64,000 nt of DNA from Deltaproteobacteria bacterium (GTDB taxonomy: Bacteria; Myxococcota; JADLHZ01). Every line of letters starts with the position of its first letter. Position 1 is the stretch's first letter. Under the pieces are notes generated by a model. The model made no database searches. It was given only the letters and a program-made list of their open reading frames with translations, and was not told the origin of the DNA. The DNA is taken from the NCBI GenBank assembly GCA_020848545.1, contig JADLHZ010000090.1:1-64000 (forward strand), in the 5' to 3' direction. Position numbers and translations under genes: made by a program. Of the stretch, positions 24,437 to 34,515 are shown one piece after another.

Positions 24437-27394
24437 TCAGGTCGGCGACGGTTGGTTCGACGACGTGCCGCGACCGGCCGGGCGCGTGGACGCCGGCGCC
24501 GGAGTGTCGAGCGTGCGCGCGATGGTTTGCACTTCGTACGCCTCGATGATGTCGCCGACTTGCACGTCGGTGAAGCCGTCGACGCTGATACCGCACTCGA
24601 ACCCGCTCACGACCTCGCGCACGTCGTCCTTGAAGCGCTTGAGGCCGCCCACCTTGCCGTCGAAGACTTGCTTGCCGCCGCGGCTGACGCGCACCCGCGC
24701 CGAACGCGCGATCTTGCCGTCCGTGACCGAGGAGCCGGCGATGACGCCGAGCTTCGGCGTGTTGAACACCTGCCGCACTTCCGCGCGACCGATGACCTGC
24801 TCTTTGGTCGTCGGCGTGAGCAAGCCACCCATCGCGAGCTTCACGTCGTCGAGCGCGTTGTAGATGATGTCGTAGCTCTTGATCTCGACGCCTTCGGCCT
24901 CGGCCGCCTGCTTCGCTTTGCTGTCGGCCTTGACGTTGAACGCGATGATCACCGCCTCCGACGTCGATGCGAGCATCACGTCGCTCTCGGTGACCGCGCC
25001 AACCGCCGCGTGCACGATGGTCAAAGTCACTTCGCTCGTCGACAGCTTCCGGAACGCCTGGCTGAGCGCCTCGACCGAGCCCTGAACGTCGGCTTTGACG
25101 ACGATCTTGAACTCCTTGGCTTTGTCGCCGCCCTTGAGCTTGGCGTAGAGATCTTCGAGCGACGCTTTTGGCGCCTTCTTCGCTTGCTCGGCTTGCTTGT
25201 TCAGCTCGCCGCGGTGCGCAGCGACTTCTTTGGCCGCGTCGATGTCCTCGACCGCGTTCAGTTGATCGCCCGAGCCGGGCACTTCGTTCAGGCCGATGAG
25301 CTCGACCGGCGTCGACGGCGGCGCTTCTTCGATCTGCTCGCCGTTCGAATTCATCAGCGCGCGAACCTTGCCGTAGCTGTCGCCGACGACGACCGCGTCG
25401 CCGACACGCAGCGTGCCTTCTTGCACGATGATCGTCGTGCGCGGGCCGAAGCCCTTGTCGAGGCGCGCTTCGATCACGGTGCCGATGGCGCGCTTGTCCG
25501 GGTTCGCGCTGAGCTCGAGCACCTCGGCTTGCAAGAGGACGTTCTCGAGCAGCTCGTCGATGCCGGTCTTCTTCACCGCGCTCGTCTTCACATAGATCGT
25601 GTCACCGCCCCACTCTTCGGGGACGAGCTGGTACTCGGTGAGCGACTGCATGATCTGATCAGGCTTGGCGCCCGGCTTGTCGATCTTGTTGATCGCGACG
25701 ATGATCGGCACCTTCGCGGCTTGCGCGTGCTTGATCGCTTCGACGGTCTGCGGCATCGGGCCGTCGTCGGCCGCCACCACCAAGATCACGAGGTCCGTCA
25801 CTTCGGCGCCGCGGGCGCGCATCGAGGTGAACGCTTCGTGGCCCGGCGTATCGAGGAAGGTGATCTTCCCCTTCGCCGTTTCGACCTGGTACGCGCCGAT
25901 GTGCTGCGTGATGCCGCCGGCTTCGCCGGAAGCCACGTCGGCCTTGCGGATGGCGTCGAGCAACGAGGTCTTGCCGTGATCGACGTGGCCCATGACGGTC
26001 ACGACCGGCGGCCGCGCTTGCAGGAGCTCCGAATCCTCGGCCTCTTCTTCTTCGAAGAACTCGTCCTCGTCGAAGCTCTGATCGTTGACGGTGAACTCGT
26101 ACTGCTGCGCGATGAGCGTGACCGTGTCGAGATCGAGCGACTGGTTCACGGTCGCCATCGTCCCGAGCTCCATCAGCTTCCTGATGATGTCGGTCGCCTT
26201 CACGCTGAGCTGCGCGGCGAGCTCCGCCACGGTCATCGTGTCTTTCTCCATGCGCACGACGCGCTTGGACGCCTTCATCGTCGAGGCGGTGGTCGAGACC
26301 GTGTGGCGCTTGATGCCACGGCGACGGCGCAGGCGGCTGTTGGTCGCCGAGCGCTCGTGCATCGCCATCAAGGAGCGCTTGTCCAAGCGTTCGCGCTTGC
26401 CGTCGCCCGGCTTGGCGGCGCCGCCCGGGCCCTTCTTGCCCGCCTTCTCCTTGTTGACGTCGACCATCTCCTTGCCTTTTCCGTACATATCGGAAACGAC
26501 GCGGAGCTCTTTGACCGGCCCGAAGCGATTCGGGTGCGGCATTTGCGGTTCGAGCATGCCAGGTCCAGGACGCGGGCCGCCGGGACGGAAGCCGCCAGGG
26601 CCGCTCGGACGCGAGCCTGGAGGACCGCTCGGACGGAAGCCGCCGGGACCGCCGGGGCTCGGACGGAAGCCGCCGGGCGCGCCCATCGGACGGCGCTGCG
26701 GAATGCGACTGACGAGCTTGTCACGATCGATCATGCGCACGACGCGGGCGCCTGTGGTCACGGCCGTCGGCATCGCCGGATCGCCGGGCTTCGCCTGCGA
26801 GCCGGTCGCGCCCGAGCCGGGCAAGGTTCCGCGCGGCTGCGGCGGAGGCGTGCCTTCCGGCGCATTTTGCGTCGCGTCGCTCTGCGTCTGCTGCTCGGCG
26901 ACAGCTTGCGTCTCTTGCTGCGGCGCTTGTGTCGCCTGCGTCACGCGCGGCGCTTCGAGGCGCTCGCCGACCTGAGGATGATGTTCGACGAGGCGCGCGG
27001 TCGCTTCGACGCGATGCTCGGGCTCGTCGTGGGTCGTCTGTGCGTCGGATGCGTCCGCGTCGCGATGCGCGGGCTCTGACGTCGCGGGGCCGCGAAGGCT
27101 CGCCGTCGCGTCGTGAAACGCCTGCGCGTCGTCGGCCGCGGCCTGCGCGTCTTGCGCGGCCTGATCCGGCTCGGGCTGCACGATGTCGGCCTTCTTGCGA
27201 ACGATCATGCCGGGACCGCGGCGGGTCTCGGGCTTCTTCGGCGCGGGACCGGCGAGCGCGCGCTTGATGTCGTCTTCGTCCACGGTGGACGAGTGGCTCT
27301 TCACATCGACGCCGATGTCCTGCAGCTTCTTGAGCAAGTCCTTGCTCTCGATGCCGAGGTCTTTGGCCACTTCATAAATTCGCCGCTTACCCAT
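24437..27394 (-). CDS. infB: translation initiation factor IF-2
   Basis: 985 aa. The N-terminal IF2_N domain ([15 protein letters not shown]) is followed by a long low-complexity region rich in Gln/Ala and then Pro/Gly (repeats of the GGFRPSGP type, ~230-280). A second IF2_N-like element ([20 protein letters not shown]) precedes the GTPase core with [12 protein letters not shown] (G1), DTPGHEAF (G3) and NKID (G4), then domains II-IV. IF-2 delivers initiator tRNA to the ribosome. It overlaps the YlxR/L7Ae gene by 8 bp. Confidence 0.98.
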   Translation of the reverse strand: MGKRRIYEVAKDLGIESKDLLKKLQDIGVDVKSHSSTVDEDDIKRALAGPAPKKPETRRGPGMIVRKKADIVQPEPDQAAQDAQAAADDAQAFHDATASLRGPATSEPAHRDADASDAQTTHDEPEHRVEATARLVEHHPQVGERLEAPRVTQATQAPQQETQAVAEQQTQSDATQNAPEGTPPPQPRGTLPGSGATGSQAKPGDPAMPTAVTTGARVVRMIDRDKLVSRIPQRRPMGAPGGFRPSPGGPGGFRPSGPPGSRPSGPGGFRPGGPRPGPGMLEPQMPHPNRFGPVKELRVVSDMYGKGKEMVDVNKEKAGKKGPGGAAKPGDGKRERLDKRSLMAMHERSATNSRLRRRRGIKRHTVSTTASTMKASKRVVRMEKDTMTVAELAAQLSVKATDIIRKLMELGTMATVNQSLDLDTVTLIAQQYEFTVNDQSFDEDEFFEEEEAEDSELLQARPPVVTVMGHVDHGKTSLLDAIRKADVASGEAGGITQHIGAYQVETAKGKITFLDTPGHEAFTSMRARGAEVTDLVILVVAADDGPMPQTVEAIKHAQAAKVPIIVAINKIDKPGAKPDQIMQSLTEYQLVPEEWGGDTIYVKTSAVKKTGIDELLENVLLQAEVLELSANPDKRAIGTVIEARLDKGFGPRTTIIVQEGTLRVGDAVVVGDSYGKVRALMNSNGEQIEEAPPSTPVELIGLNEVPGSGDQLNAVEDIDAAKEVAAHRGELNKQAEQAKKAPKASLEDLYAKLKGGDKAKEFKIVVKADVQGSVEALSQAFRKLSTSEVTLTIVHAAVGAVTESDVMLASTSEAVIIAFNVKADSKAKQAAEAEGVEIKSYDIIYNALDDVKLAMGGLLTPTTKEQVIGRAEVRQVFNTPKLGVIAGSSVTDGKIARSARVRVSRGGKQVFDGKVGGLKRFKDDVREVVSGFECGISVDGFTDVQVGDIIEAYEVQTIARTLDTPAPASTRPAGRGTSSNQPSPT

Positions 27395-28166
27395 TCTCTG
27401 ACTCTCCCATACGGTCGCCGAGCGCCTTGCTCAACATCGCCCTAGCGACGAGCGCTTGCATCGCTCGTTCGCCCTTTTTCCCTCGCGCGAAGGCTGCTTC
27501 GCCGAAGGCCACCACCCCTACGACATCCCTGCCCAACGCTCGCCCGAGCCTCTGCACTTTGGTGGGCAAAAAGACAAGCAAAGGATTCCTGACGTTGCTG
27601 TTTCGTTGCCAGGCGTGGGTGCCTTCGAGCTTGTCGGTTTTGGCCCACGCCGCCTGATCGAGCACGGTGTGGATCGCATCTTTGACGTCGCGCTGCGTCC
27701 GCTCTGCGACGTCGCTCGCCACCATCACGATGTGCGCCCGAAACGCCTTCAACGCGTCGATCGCCGGATCGGCGCCGACGACGAGCGCGTTCGCCCGGCG
27801 CAACAGGCCGAGTTGATCGAGCACGTCGTTCTCGAGCGTCGCCGACAGCTCGTCCAAGAACTCCGCGTTGATCGGCAGCACCTTCCCGAGCGCTTGGATG
27901 CCTGGGAGCCCGGGACGAAGCTTCTTCACACAGGCGAGCTTCGGGCAGACGTTGACGCCGCGCGCGTTCATCTTGCGCCGCACGTCGAACGCTAGCCTAG
28001 CGGCGCCTGAGCGGTCAGCGCGTCCGTCGGGCGCGCGCACGAAGTGCAAGGCCACTTCGCGCTCACTCTCCGTCCGGCACACGGCACACGCCCGCGTCGT
28101 TCCCTCTTTCGGGGCCTTCGGCGCGCGTGCCGTCGCGTTCTGTCCTGTCTCTGCCGTCACTTGCAT
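27387..28166 (-). CDS. YlxR (DUF448) - L7Ae-like fusion protein
   Basis: 259 aa. Residues ~20-95 are the YlxR RNA-binding domain (TRACAVCRTESER, then MNARGVNVCP). Residues ~110-230 read as an L7Ae-type RNA-binding domain (LLRRANALVVGADPAIDALK, then AHIVMVASDVAERTQRDVK). In Gram-positives these are two separate genes, ylxR and ylxQ, between nusA and infB; here they form one polypeptide in the same place. Both are thought to act in RNA or ribosome-related functions. It sits 6 bp after nusA. Confidence 0.85.
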   Translation of the reverse strand: MQVTAETGQNATARAPKAPKEGTTRACAVCRTESEREVALHFVRAPDGRADRSGAARLAFDVRRKMNARGVNVCPKLACVKKLRPGLPGIQALGKVLPINAEFLDELSATLENDVLDQLGLLRRANALVVGADPAIDALKAFRAHIVMVASDVAERTQRDVKDAIHTVLDQAAWAKTDKLEGTHAWQRNSNVRNPLLVFLPTKVQRLGRALGRDVVGVVAFGEAAFARGKKGERAMQALVARAMLSKALGDRMGESENG

Positions 28167-28172
28167 ACCTCT

Positions 28173-29893
<1,721 letters not shown>

Positions 29894-29897
<4 letters not shown>

Positions 29898-30373
29898 GCT
29901 CTCCTTAGTTCGGCGGCGACGTCATACACTACGTTTGCTGCAAACACGTCGGCGATGTTCACCGAGTGCTTGCTGCCCATCTGATCCAATATCTCGATGG
30001 ACGCTTCATCGGCTGCGACGAGCGCGCCGCGAAGCTTCGTCAGCTTATCACCCGGCGGGCCATATTTCAGCTGCACTTGCTGGCCGACGGCCTTTTTGAA
30101 GTGCGCCGGCTTGCGCAGCGGTCGATCCAGCCCCGGCGAGCTTACTTCCAAGGTATAGCGGGCCTTGATCGGGTCTTCGACGTCGAGCAGGTCCGAGAAC
30201 AGGCGTGAAAATTCGGCACACTTGTCGATCGTGATGCCGGAAGGGCCATCGATGAACACCCGCACGATGACGTTGCGAGAGCCGTGCACTTCGACCTCGA
30301 CGATCTCATAGCCCTGGTGCGCGACGACGGGGTCGAGCATTTCCCAGAGTTTTTGCGCGAGTGTGCGATCCAT
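29894..30373 (-). CDS. rimP: ribosome maturation factor RimP
   Basis: 159 aa from ATG 30373. The two RimP domains are seen: GYEIVEVEVHGSRNVIVRVF with IDKCAEFSRLFSDLLD, and YTLEVSSPGLDRPLRKPAHF (the SSPGLDRPL signature). RimP acts in 30S assembly and classically opens the nusA-infB operon, as here. A terminator-like hairpin on the same strand lies about 20-45 bp before its start. Confidence 0.95.
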
Positions 30374-30394
30374 CGACGGTGCGAAGCCCCAAAT

Positions 30395-30419
30395 AAAAAA
30401 AAAGGGCCCCGGTGGGCCC
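30395..30419 (-). terminator. Rho-independent-type hairpin in the rimP leader
   Basis: Read on the minus strand, GGGCCC, a 4-nt loop and GGGCCC (30404-30419) are followed by nine T (30395-30403), ending about 20 bp before the rimP start codon. It could be an attenuator within the operon leader, or the terminator of an upstream transcript. Confidence 0.7.
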
Positions 30420-30508
30420 ACGCGCTGAATGAACTGCCTCAGCGGAAACCGCGGCTCGGCTAGCGCACTGGATGGCGACTGGTCAAGTGAATGCCCAGCG
30501 TGCTCCCT

Positions 30509-30572
30509 CCCCGGTCCCTTTTCGATGCTCGCTCCCCGGTCCCTTTTCGCGGGGCTTCCCCGGTCCCTTTTC
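30509..30572 (+). repeat. three family A 15-mers in tandem
   Basis: CCCCGGTCCCTTTTC occurs at 30509-30523, 30534-30548 and 30558-30572, spaced 25 and 24 bp, all in the sense direction just upstream of the nitrilase-family gene. Confidence 0.9.
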
Positions 30573-30590
30573 GGCTGGTACGGGACCGGC

Positions 30591-31412
30591 ATGCGCGCGG
30601 CGTGCGTCCAATTGTGCTCGAAGCAAGACGTTCAGGCGAACCTCGAGACAGCGGCGGCGCTGGTCGAACGCGCGCGCGAGCTCGGTGCGGAGCTCGTCGC
30701 GCTGCCCGAGAACTTCGCGTACCTCGGGAGCTCCGACGATCGCCTCGCGGTCGCCGAAGCGCTGCCCGCGCTAGGCCAAGGCGACGGCAGCGGACCCATC
30801 ACGCGCTGGCTCTCGGCGCTCAGCAAGCTGCACGGCATCCATGTCGTCGCCTCCGGGCTGCCGGAAAACGGCCCCGACGCGAAGCACACCTATAATACGT
30901 CAGCGTACTACGGCCCCGACGGCACGCTGCGCGCCGCGTATCGGAAGATCCACCTCTTCGACGTCGACCTCGCCGACGGCAGCTCGTTTAAAGAATCGGC
31001 CACCGTCGCCGCCGGCACGACGCCCGTCGTCGCCGAGACACCCTTCGGCGCGATGGGCCTGGCGATCTGCTATGACTTGCGCTTCCCGGAGCTCTTCCGA
31101 TCGATGAGCGCGCGCGGCATGGACTTCCTCGTGCTCGGCGCCGCCTTTACCCTGCACACCGGACGCGATCATTGGATCGCCCTGTTGAAGGCGCGCGCGA
31201 TCGAGAACCAATGTTACGTGATCGCGCCGGCCCAACACGGCCGCCACAGCGATCGCCGCGTCACCTTCGGCCGCAGCGCGATCATCGATCCGTGGGGCAC
31301 CGAGCTCGCGATCGCGCCGGATCGCGACGGCGTCATCGTCGCCGACCTCGACTTCAACGCCATGAAGAAGATTCGCCAGGAGCTACCGGCGCTCGATCAC
31401 CGCCGGCTGTAG
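30591..31412 (+). CDS. carbon-nitrogen hydrolase (nitrilase superfamily, Nit-like)
   Basis: 273 aa from ATG 30591. The catalytic triad is in place: Glu in LVALPENF, Lys in YRKIHLFD and Cys in LAICYDLRFPEL. The sequence resembles the Nit1/Nit2 omega-amidase branch (GLPENGPDAKHTYNTS and RSAIIDPWGTEL). Such enzymes hydrolyse small amides, in some cases damaged metabolites such as deaminated glutathione. The frame extends upstream to 30429, but that part contains the repeat copies. It converges with the protease gene, overlapping its end by 16 bp. Confidence 0.88.
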   Translation: MRAACVQLCSKQDVQANLETAAALVERARELGAELVALPENFAYLGSSDDRLAVAEALPALGQGDGSGPITRWLSALSKLHGIHVVASGLPENGPDAKHTYNTSAYYGPDGTLRAAYRKIHLFDVDLADGSSFKESATVAAGTTPVVAETPFGAMGLAICYDLRFPELFRSMSARGMDFLVLGAAFTLHTGRDHWIALLKARAIENQCYVIAPAQHGRHSDRRVTFGRSAIIDPWGTELAIAPDRDGVIVADLDFNAMKKIRQELPALDHRRL

Positions 31413-33889
31413 CTCGCCCGTCGCCTTCGTAGGATCAGCAACGCCGCGAGCACGAGGATCGCCTCGGCCACGTTCGTCCCGCTGAGCTCGCCGCACTGAC
31501 AATTATTCGACGCGCCACCGCACTGGGTCGGCAACGGCGCGCCAGTCGGCTTGCACGCGGCCTTGCCGCCGCCGGCATCGACGCACGTCGTACCGGACGG
31601 GCACAAGCTCGGGTTCGCGATCTCGCAGTAGTTCGTGCAAACCTGCGTCCCGCTGAGCGTGAGGCACTGGCCGGTCTCGCACTCGGCGGCGTCCGTGCAG
31701 GCCTCGCCGGTCTTCTTCAAACACCGGTTGCCGCCGACCGGCGTGCAGTAACCCGCGGGCTGACCGTTGATCTGAACGTTCGGCAACGGATCGCATGTCT
31801 GGCTCGTGCTCGGACACGCCGTCGGCGGCGTGCCGGTCGTGCAGAGCGCGTAGCACTGCGAGAACTGCGGCCCGCGGTTGTCGTAGTAGCAGCCGTACTT
31901 GGCCGTCGGTGAGCACTTCTCGGCGGTGCCGGTGCCGGTGCAAGTCACGCCGCAGAGCGATGACGATCCGGCCGCGCAGTTGTCGCCTTCCTTCATGTCC
32001 TTCTTGAAGCACGCGCCAGTGTCGAGCTCGGTCACCTTCCCCATCGCGTCTTGCGAGAGCTGAAACACGCAGCCATAGCCTGGCGTTCGGCACGCTTGCG
32101 TCTTCGTGCACCTCTCGAGGCACACGCTCGTGTTGTTCAGCGCAAAACACTCGAGGCCGGCGGCGCACTGGCGGTTGCCGCCACACTCTTGGTTCAGCAA
32201 CGCGCGCGCGCTCTGAGCGTTGGCGATGCACTCGTCGGGCTTGTTCGGCACGCACAGCTTCAGCGCGCCGACCTGCTGGCACGAAAAGCCGCTGGCGCAG
32301 CCCGACGCCGCTTCGCACTTCACCGTGCACATGCGCGCCGGCGGCGAACCGCTCTTCAGCGTGATGTTCAGGCCGTCGGCGCCGGTCGACGCGCAAACGC
32401 CGTTACACAGGGTGCCGTCGTCGCAGGCGATGCAAAAGTCGCCGACGTTGCCGAGCGTGCGCGGGCGATCGGTCGAGCCGACCATGCAGTAACGCTCGTT
32501 CGCCGTCTCGCTCACGGTTTGGCAGACTTGACCGTGCGTCTTGTCGCAGTCGTCGTCGGTCGAGCACGGCGCCGTCTTCACGCAGACGCCGCGGTGCGGG
32601 ATCTTCGAAGCGAGGGTGGGCGCCGACGCGAGCGCCGTCGCATCGGAGTAAAACGAGAGCTTCGAGAACAAGCACTTCATGCCGGGTTCGGCGTTACAGT
32701 GCGCGTCGGTGAAGCAGCCTTCGCCGGCGCGGCTCTTCGTCGGATAGCGACCCTCGCTCGACGGGCGGTAGATGCTACAGACGCCGGCGAGCTCATGCTT
32801 GGTGAGATCGTATTTTTCGTCAGTCGACTGCGCGCTCGCGACCATCACCGACTCGGTGCACGCCACGTGACCGAGGCCGAGCCAGTGTCCCGCTTCATGC
32901 GTGGCCACCGTCTCCATGTAGAAGCAATTCGCCGTCGCCGGCGTCGACGAAGTGTCCTTCGCGTTCGGATCACATCCGGCCGACGGCGCCGCCGGCGCTT
33001 CCGGATCGTGGAACTGAAAGTCGATGTTCTCGTTGTTGAAGAGCATGTCGGCGGTGACGATGACGCCGTTGTCCGGCCAGAACGTCACCTCGGTCGACGC
33101 GAGCACGCTCTTTGGCTGCTGTGTCGTCGACGCCCACTTGCCGGCGCCTTTGACCCACAGAACGTTGTGGCGCACGCTCGTGTAGCGAAAACGATTCTGC
33201 GCCGGGTCGGTGAGCCCGTTCATACATTTATAGAGCGTGGTGCCGTTCGGGCCGGGCGCCGACATCAGCGCCGAACAGTTGCCGCCGGCGACGCACGCCG
33301 AATAGCACTCGCTCTCGTCGCCGCGGTTGGCCGCGTTGTTCACCGTCGCCGGCACATCCAAGCCGCGAAAGAAGTTCAACGTCACCTTGCCGGTGTTGCC
33401 GGTGCCAAAATCGTACGAGGCAGAGGTGACGAAGGAGCTCGGCGGCGTCGTCACCGGCTGCGACTGCGTCGGGCACGACCACTCGGGGTTGCCGACGGTC
33501 GCTTTGCCAAACTTGTAGCCCGCCCACTTCAACATCGCCGAGAAGACGACCTTGCGTGCGCGCTCGGCGTGGGCGGTGTTGTCGGTGACGCCGAGCTTCG
33601 GCGTCGGGCCTTGATTGTCGAAGTTGACCCACATGCAATGGCCTTCGATGTCTTGCTTGCCCGCAGGGTCGGCGGCCGCGAGCCCGGTGCTCGGCGCGGA
33701 GGGATCCACACCCTTACACGCGTTGCCCGGCAGAAAGGCCCAGGTGTCGCCGTAGGGGAAGAATGTCTCGACGCCGCCCGCCTTACACGGCACCGGCTTG
33801 TTCACGTCGCCGCCGATCGGATCGATCGCGTGCGCGGTCGTCGCGTACGAGCATGCGAAGGCAGCGAACGCTGCGAGCGCGCGCCTCAC
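31397..33889 (-). CDS. secreted matrixin-like metalloprotease with MYXO-CTERM-like anchor
   Basis: 830 aa with a signal peptide (ALAAFAAFACSYATTAHA). A zinc protease domain holds HEAGHWLGLGH near residue 330, followed by the Met-turn CTESVMVAS. A long Cys-rich region (~390-790) with many CxxxxxC modules follows. The C-terminus is CQCGEL, a hydrophobic helix (AEAILVLAALLIL) and RRRR, a tripartite sorting signal of MYXO-CTERM type. It is probably exported and surface-anchored. The GTG start overlaps the companion gene by 4 bp. The substrate is unknown. Confidence 0.85.
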   Translation of the reverse strand: MRRALAAFAAFACSYATTAHAIDPIGGDVNKPVPCKAGGVETFFPYGDTWAFLPGNACKGVDPSAPSTGLAAADPAGKQDIEGHCMWVNFDNQGPTPKLGVTDNTAHAERARKVVFSAMLKWAGYKFGKATVGNPEWSCPTQSQPVTTPPSSFVTSASYDFGTGNTGKVTLNFFRGLDVPATVNNAANRGDESECYSACVAGGNCSALMSAPGPNGTTLYKCMNGLTDPAQNRFRYTSVRHNVLWVKGAGKWASTTQQPKSVLASTEVTFWPDNGVIVTADMLFNNENIDFQFHDPEAPAAPSAGCDPNAKDTSSTPATANCFYMETVATHEAGHWLGLGHVACTESVMVASAQSTDEKYDLTKHELAGVCSIYRPSSEGRYPTKSRAGEGCFTDAHCNAEPGMKCLFSKLSFYSDATALASAPTLASKIPHRGVCVKTAPCSTDDDCDKTHGQVCQTVSETANERYCMVGSTDRPRTLGNVGDFCIACDDGTLCNGVCASTGADGLNITLKSGSPPARMCTVKCEAASGCASGFSCQQVGALKLCVPNKPDECIANAQSARALLNQECGGNRQCAAGLECFALNNTSVCLERCTKTQACRTPGYGCVFQLSQDAMGKVTELDTGACFKKDMKEGDNCAAGSSSLCGVTCTGTGTAEKCSPTAKYGCYYDNRGPQFSQCYALCTTGTPPTACPSTSQTCDPLPNVQINGQPAGYCTPVGGNRCLKKTGEACTDAAECETGQCLTLSGTQVCTNYCEIANPSLCPSGTTCVDAGGGKAACKPTGAPLPTQCGGASNNCQCGELSGTNVAEAILVLAALLILRRRRASYSRR

Positions 33890-34494
33890 TGGCCGCCTCC
33901 GATCACGTAGTCTTTCGGAAAGCGCCGCGCGACCTCGAGATCCTTGCGAATGTCATCGAGCACTGTCGTCAGCGGCGCCCGAAGCGCGCGCGGCTCGGCG
34001 ACCACGGTTTGCGTCACACCGCGGATCTTCGCGTGGCGCACGAGGGTGATGCCGGAGGTGTCGCGCGCGGCGATGCGCACGCCGTCGTAATCGCGGCGCG
34101 TGATCGCGAAGTACCCGAGCGACATCGCCGCTGGCAGGTACGAGTCGCCCTCGTTCTTCTGCAGATAGAGCACGACCTCCGTGTTCTCGTTGAGCGCGAT
34201 CTGCCCGCTGACGAGCATGCCCAAGTGGCGCGCGACGCCGCCGGGATAAATGACGCGCACGCGCCGCCCAGTATCGACGCCCTTCAGTCCTTCGATCACT
34301 TCGAGCACCGCTGTCGTGATCACGCGCCCTTCGTTCGACGCGATCGCCTCCACGCTGATGACCCGCGCGTGGACGATCGCGTCGGCGACCGCGGCGAGCT
34401 CCGGGCCGTCGAGATCGAGGACGACGGTGGCCGCCGCGCTTCGCACGAGCGCAAAGAGAGACAGGAGCAACACGAACGCGGACGTTCTCTTCAT
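33886..34494 (-). CDS. secreted companion protein, paralogue 1
   Basis: 202 aa with a signal peptide (AFVLLLSLFALVRSAAA). It is beta-rich with TVVLDLDGPELAAVADAIVHARV, then VLEVIEGLKG and NTEVVLYLQKN. Two similar proteins are encoded at 36678-37265 and 45577-46041, each about 150-200 aa. This one overlaps the start of the 830-aa protease and the second precedes the 721-aa protease, so I infer they may act together in secretion, inhibition or activation. No named family is recognised. Confidence 0.68.
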   Translation of the reverse strand: MKRTSAFVLLLSLFALVRSAAATVVLDLDGPELAAVADAIVHARVISVEAIASNEGRVITTAVLEVIEGLKGVDTGRRVRVIYPGGVARHLGMLVSGQIALNENTEVVLYLQKNEGDSYLPAAMSLGYFAITRRDYDGVRIAARDTSGITLVRHAKIRGVTQTVVAEPRALRAPLTTVLDDIRKDLEVARRFPKDYVIGGGQ

Positions 34495-34515
34495 AGATGT
34501 TCCTCGACTGCGGAG

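Noticed and set aside
24452-27079. Open frame of 875 codons antisense to infB
   Set aside because: The composition is of shadow type, and infB is complete on the other strand.
30421-30508. tRNA (metY-like) before rimP
   Set aside because: There is no cloverleaf pattern or T-loop consensus on either strand in this stretch.
30509-30572. Three evenly spaced repeats as a CRISPR array
   Set aside because: The repeats are 15 nt with about 9-10 nt between them, too short for spacers; no cas genes are near, and the same 15-mer is dispersed singly elsewhere.
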